Shown piece after piece: positions 60,484-64,000 of a stretch of DNA of 64,000 nucleotides. The translations under genes were made by a program, and so were the position numbers. Source of the stretch: Betaproteobacteria bacterium UKL13-2 (GTDB lineage: Bacteria > Pseudomonadota > Gammaproteobacteria > Burkholderiales > Usitatibacteraceae). The notes beneath the pieces were generated by a model, which saw nothing but the letters and a program-made list of their open reading frames with translations, was not told the DNA's origin and ran no database searches. The stretch's first letter is position 1, and every line of letters starts with the position of its first letter. Location of the stretch: NCBI GenBank assembly GCA_001602455.1, contig CP012157.1, forward strand, positions 1,793,733-1,857,732, in the 5' to 3' direction.

Positions 60484-61047
60484 ATGTCTCTAATCAATAC
60501 CCAAGTAAAACCGTTCAAAGCGCAGGCATTCCACAACGGTAAGTTCATCGAAGTGACCGAGAAGAGCCTACATGGCAAGTGGTCGGTGATGATTTTTATG
60601 CCGGCCGCGTTCACGTTTAACTGTCCGACCGAAGTTGAAGATGCCGCAAAGCACTATGCGGAATTCCAAAAAGCGGGTGCAGAGGTCTATATCGTGACGA
60701 CCGATACGCATTTTTCGCACAAGGTATGGCATGAGACATCGCCCGCGGTTGGTCAAGCGCAGTTCCCGCTGGTTGGCGATCCAACCCATCAGTTGACCCG
60801 TGCGTTCGATGTGCATATCGAAGAAGAAGGTTTGGCCTTGCGCGGTACGTTTGTGATCAACGCACACGGCATCATCAAGACCGCTGAAGTACACGACAAC
60901 GCGATCGCGCGTGATGTCTCCGAGACGCTGCGCAAGCTACGCGCAGCACAGTATGTTGAAAAGAACCCCGGCCAAGTTTGCCCAGCGAAATGGAATGAAG
61001 GCGCTAAGACCCTCACGCCGTCGCTCGACCTCGTTGGCAAAATCTAA
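60484..61047 (+). CDS. ahpC: Alkyl hydroperoxide reductase subunit C (peroxiredoxin)
   Basis: This 187-residue typical 2-Cys peroxiredoxin starts MSLINTQVKPFKAQAFHNGK. The peroxidatic Cys47 is in FTFNCPTEVEDAA, and the resolving Cys166 in GQVCPAKW near the C-terminus. It reduces H2O2 and organic peroxides with AhpF. It starts right after a GAAAGCGAA-type leader and is followed by ahpF. Confidence 0.97.
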   Translation: MSLINTQVKPFKAQAFHNGKFIEVTEKSLHGKWSVMIFMPAAFTFNCPTEVEDAAKHYAEFQKAGAEVYIVTTDTHFSHKVWHETSPAVGQAQFPLVGDPTHQLTRAFDVHIEEEGLALRGTFVINAHGIIKTAEVHDNAIARDVSETLRKLRAAQYVEKNPGQVCPAKWNEGAKTLTPSLDLVGKI

Positions 61048-61063
61048 TTTGGCGTCAGAGTCT

Positions 61064-61114
61064 TAAGGCGCGGCGCGTTGTTTGGAAGTCGGCCTCCCCA
61101 AGCAGCGCGCCTTA
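61064..61114 (+). promoter_or_regulatory. Hairpin between ahpC and ahpF
   Basis: TAAGGCGCG (61064-61072) pairs with CGCGCCTTA (61106-61114), and GCGCG/CGCGC can pair inside. No T tract follows, so it is more likely an RNA-stability or attenuation element than a full terminator. Confidence 0.5.
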
Positions 61115-61189
61115 CTTAACGCTTTGGCTTAGTGATTTTCGCCACTTACTTCTTTTGCATCTTTGCAATTGATTGATTTGGAGTTCCCC

Positions 61190-62791
61190 ATGCTCGACCA
61201 ACAACTTAAGGATCAGCTACAGGCTTACTTGGGCAAGATTCGGCACCCCATTACGCTGACGGCGTCCCTCGATGAAACCCAAGGTTCGCAAGAAATGCGC
61301 GAGCTGTTGCATGAGATCGCTTCGCTCTCTGATCAGGTGATGGTGGATGAGTCAGGCACAGACACTCGCAAACCCAGCTTTGTCATCGCCCCAAGCGGGC
61401 AGGCGCACGGTGTACGTTTTGCGGCGATTCCACTCGGGCATGAATTCACCACGCTTGTACTCGCATTGCTGTGGACCGGCGGGCACCCACCCAAGCTTGG
61501 TCAAGAGGTCATTGACCGCATCGTGTCGCTCGACACTGATTGTGATTTCGAGGCATATATCAGTTTGTCTTGCCATAACTGCCCGGATGTCGCACAAGCA
61601 TTGGCTGTGATGGCGACGCTCAATCCGCGCATCAATGCCACCATCATTGACGGGGGGCTATTTCAGAGCGAAGTAGAAAGCCGCAACGTGATGGCGGTGC
61701 CGAAGGTGTACCTGAATGGGCAAGACTTTGGATCGGGTCGTATGTTGATCGAAGAGATCATCGCCAAACTTGATGTGAATGGTGAAGCGCGCGAAGCGGC
61801 AGCGTTAACAGCAAAAGCGCCATACGATGTGTTGATTGTCGGCGGTGGACCTGCAGGTGCGGCGGCAGCCGTGTACGCCGCACGCAAGGGTATTCGTGTG
61901 GGTGTGGCAGCAGAGCGTTTTGGTGGCCAAACCAATGACACTCTTGGTATTGAAAACTATCCTTCCGTCCTCGAAACAAATGGGCCTAAGTTTGCGGCTG
62001 CACTTGAAGCGCAGGTGAAGCACTATGAAGTTGATGTGATGAACTTGCAGCGTGCCGAGAAATTAGTGCCAGCCACTAACGAGAACGGCCTCATCGAAGT
62101 GCATCTGGTGAATGGTGCGGTGCTCAAGACTAAGACGGTTATTCTTTCGACGGGTGCGCGGTGGCGAAACATCAATGTGCCGGGTGAAGACCAGTACAAA
62201 AACAAAGGTGTTGCGTACTGCCCCCACTGTGACGGCCCATTGTTCAAAGGTAAACACGTTGCCGTCATTGGTGGCGGGAATTCAGGTGTAGAAGCGGCTA
62301 TTGACTTGGCGGGTGTGGTCGGGCATGTGACGTTGTTTGAATTTGCTGAGGCATTGAAAGCCGATGCGGTGTTGGTACGCAAGCTGCAAAGCCTAGCGAA
62401 TGTCACCATCCACACCAACGCGCAAACGACTGAAATCACCGGCAATGGCAGCCGTGTTAACGGTTTGACCTACAAAGAGCGTACCACCGGCGACATCAAA
62501 CACGTAGCATTGGAAGGCGTGTTTGTGCAGATTGGTCTGGTCCCCAATACTGAATGGCTGACGGGCAATGTTGAGTTGAGCCGTTTCGGTGAGATTGTGG
62601 TTGACGCGAAGGGGGCGACCAGTGTGCCGGGTGTCTTTGCGGCCGGCGATTGCACGGTGACACCGTATAAGCAAATCGTGATTGCGGCAGGCGAGGGCGC
62701 GAAGGCGGCATTGAGCGCCTTCGACCATCTGATTCGCTTGCCAGTCGCAGAACGCCCGAAAATGGCGGCGGCAGCGACATCGGCGCATTAG
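61190..62791 (+). CDS. ahpF: Alkyl hydroperoxide reductase subunit F
   Basis: This 533-residue flavoprotein regenerates AhpC using NADH. The N-terminal thioredoxin-like double domain carries the redox pair in SCHNC. The FAD motif [18 protein letters not shown] is near residue 217. The NAD motif [15 protein letters not shown] and the second redox pair in YCPHCDGP follow, and the C-terminal GVFAAGDCT is conserved. ATG 61190 has GGAG 7 bases upstream. The frame is open from 61163. Confidence 0.97.
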   Translation: MLDQQLKDQLQAYLGKIRHPITLTASLDETQGSQEMRELLHEIASLSDQVMVDESGTDTRKPSFVIAPSGQAHGVRFAAIPLGHEFTTLVLALLWTGGHPPKLGQEVIDRIVSLDTDCDFEAYISLSCHNCPDVAQALAVMATLNPRINATIIDGGLFQSEVESRNVMAVPKVYLNGQDFGSGRMLIEEIIAKLDVNGEAREAAALTAKAPYDVLIVGGGPAGAAAAVYAARKGIRVGVAAERFGGQTNDTLGIENYPSVLETNGPKFAAALEAQVKHYEVDVMNLQRAEKLVPATNENGLIEVHLVNGAVLKTKTVILSTGARWRNINVPGEDQYKNKGVAYCPHCDGPLFKGKHVAVIGGGNSGVEAAIDLAGVVGHVTLFEFAEALKADAVLVRKLQSLANVTIHTNAQTTEITGNGSRVNGLTYKERTTGDIKHVALEGVFVQIGLVPNTEWLTGNVELSRFGEIVVDAKGATSVPGVFAAGDCTVTPYKQIVIAAGEGAKAALSAFDHLIRLPVAERPKMAAAATSAH

Positions 62792-62949
62792 ATTTGATGC
62801 GGTCTTGTTCGAAGCGCCGGTCGAGCTTGCAATTACTCGCACCAATTGCCGATGCTTCTTCTCGTCTGAGTATTTCGCAACTCGCCGACCACTTCGAACG
62901 ACATTGATTTGTATTCGGCGGGCACCCAATGACAACGCGGTTGCCCCTC

Positions 62950-63573
62950 TCAACCAAGTTGTGTGCTGCTGAGTAAAACGGGGAATGCTGTCGGTATTGC
63001 TTCCATTACCTTGAATGCCGCAAATGCATCATTCGCGGCATAGAGTAATTGTGGTGGCGTTAGACGAGGCAGCGACCAATTTGTCGTGGTCACGCGCTTT
63101 GACTTATGAAACTTTTGGTTCATCACGATAGCGACTGCTGCGCGCACGCCCGCAGTCTGTTTGTAACCGGCGTGGCGAAACAGGATATTGAGATCCAGCA
63201 GCGATTGCGCCTCGACTCCTAACTTATTCCGCATCTGCTTCCGATCAGACTCAAGACCAAATCCAACTTTCCGAACGGAAGGTGCCGTAAGGACTTCAAG
63301 CAAAGCCTCTCGCCCCGCAGTTTGATATAGCTGGAAAATATACGCACGGTCAGCGATTGCAAATTGGACAATATGCGGGCCGGTGCTGACTTCACCTTTG
63401 GTAAAGGTTGGTTTTGATTCGGTATCAAACCCCACCACTCCAGCAGCCAAAATATTTTTCGCAGCCTCTGCAAATTCAGCAGCCGTGACCGGCACCACGA
63501 TTTGACTCAGGGTGAGGCCGACGAATGGTTCCAGTAACGTCGTTTCAGCTTTGCGTGGTGTGGCTTGTCTCAA
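62950..63573 (-). CDS. DEDD 3'-5' exonuclease (RNase D-like)
   Basis: The protein has 207 residues. Exo I is VGFDTESKP (D and E), Exo II lies around VGFGLESDRKQM, and Exo III is LLYAANDAFAAFKV, so the family is DnaQ-like DEDDy. There is only the nuclease domain, with no HRDC. It is similar to small RNase D-like proteins that degrade structured RNA or act on DNA. It is convergent with ahpF. Confidence 0.85.
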   Translation of the reverse strand: MRQATPRKAETTLLEPFVGLTLSQIVVPVTAAEFAEAAKNILAAGVVGFDTESKPTFTKGEVSTGPHIVQFAIADRAYIFQLYQTAGREALLEVLTAPSVRKVGFGLESDRKQMRNKLGVEAQSLLDLNILFRHAGYKQTAGVRAAVAIVMNQKFHKSKRVTTTNWSLPRLTPPQLLYAANDAFAAFKVMEAIPTAFPVLLSSTQLG

Positions 63574-64000
63574 CTCGATTCCTTAACCCGTGCGGAGAAC
63601 CACATATTTCGCGCAAGACATTCTTGAATATCCTCGCGGTGTGATGTGCGTCGCCAAGCATCGCGACAAACTCTCTGAGAAGTGGTGGCGTGTCGCGACG
63701 GGCGCGTTGGTCAACACGATTTTACGCGGTCGACGCCCGCAAATGGCAGCAAATGGCAGCAAATGGTAGCAAATGCTCGCCGCCGGTTTGGCTCAACCGG
63801 CCGATGGCACAAACCACTGCACCGCGTTAGCGCTCCACCGGTACCCGTGCCAAGAGCGGTGTCTGTGTACGTCGTGCCGTCGCCGACCGCTTAGGAACGC
63901 CAGCATATAACCAGCGAACAAGCGTGTGCCATCATGGGCAAACACGGCACGACAAGTTCAGGCGAGTGAAATTCTTTTGTGCTAACCGCGCTGCCTTTGG
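63574..64000. other. Right-hand end of the window, no supported gene
   Basis: A 10-bp unit AAATGGCAGC is repeated at 63741-63780 (two exact copies and two variants). I found no convincing coding frame on either strand. A gene running in from beyond 64000 on the minus strand cannot be excluded. Confidence 0.5.

Noticed and set aside
63850-64000. Minus-strand frame running in from the right edge
   Set aside because: No motif or codon signal supports it. It is too short to judge.

Overview
The window is a chromosomal segment of a betaproteobacterium, most likely of the Burkholderiales. This rests on the complete 16S gene, the short form of DksA that keeps one zinc-site cysteine, the pepA-holC-valS gene order, the ffs-dnaX-ybaB-recR order and the tesA/ybbA/ybbP group. 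No genus can be named from the sequence alone.

Layout. 1-6.7 kb, minus strand: an MFS transporter cut by the window edge, valS, a small conserved gene, holC and pepA. lptF is divergent at 6.9-8.0 kb and is followed by tRNA-Ser(GGA), not by lptG. From the tRNA-Ser to about 19.7 kb lies an accessory region. It starts with a truncated integrase and an att-like pair built on the tRNA-Ser 3' end. It holds a decayed defence island (Abi_C-type gene, a type I restriction subunit with an internal deletion, an AbiE toxin-antitoxin pair set into the gene junction, a SIR2-like remnant). Next come a second integrase remnant, a Fic protein, an AlpA-like regulator, a Smi1/Knr4-BRCT-BRCT protein, an AT-rich Imm5-like immunity gene and a broken IS630 element enclosed by a 339-bp perfect direct repeat.

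19.9-25.2 kb is core DNA again: selD with the selenosugar synthase gene senB, 4.5S RNA, dnaX, ybaB and recR. A complete rRNA operon fills 25.2-31.8 kb in the order tRNA-fMet, 16S, tRNA-Ile, tRNA-Ala, 23S, 5S. Its 23S gene carries two intervening sequences, at the positions of helices 25 and 45, and a 5S 3'-end remnant follows the operon. 31.9-52.9 kb is mainly housekeeping: rarA, serS, mltF, ispDF, a kinase with a cyclic-nucleotide domain, mnmH, tesA-ybbA-ybbP, an iron permease with a possible Fur box, a TerC manganese exporter behind a yybP-ykoY riboswitch, DksA with a long histone-H1-like tail, an NlpC/P60 hydrolase, an MFS transporter, a PIN toxin-like protein and a BaiN-type flavoprotein.

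53.0-57.7 kb is a second accessory region. It is an array of detached Rhs C-terminal cassettes with a DUF4279 immunity gene, duplicated Rhs core fragments, a repeated 75-bp sequence split by an intact IS4-family element with an 11-bp target duplication, and a further putative immunity gene. The window ends with a secreted gamma-glutamyltransferase, ahpC-ahpF and a DEDD exonuclease.

Functional links. SelD would supply selenophosphate to two users seen here, MnmH (2-selenouridine in tRNA) and SenB (selenoneine precursor). AhpC and AhpF form one peroxidase system. The two accessory regions combine anti-phage or abortive-infection genes with polymorphic-toxin immunity genes, and both show heavy decay by deletion, frameshift and IS insertion.
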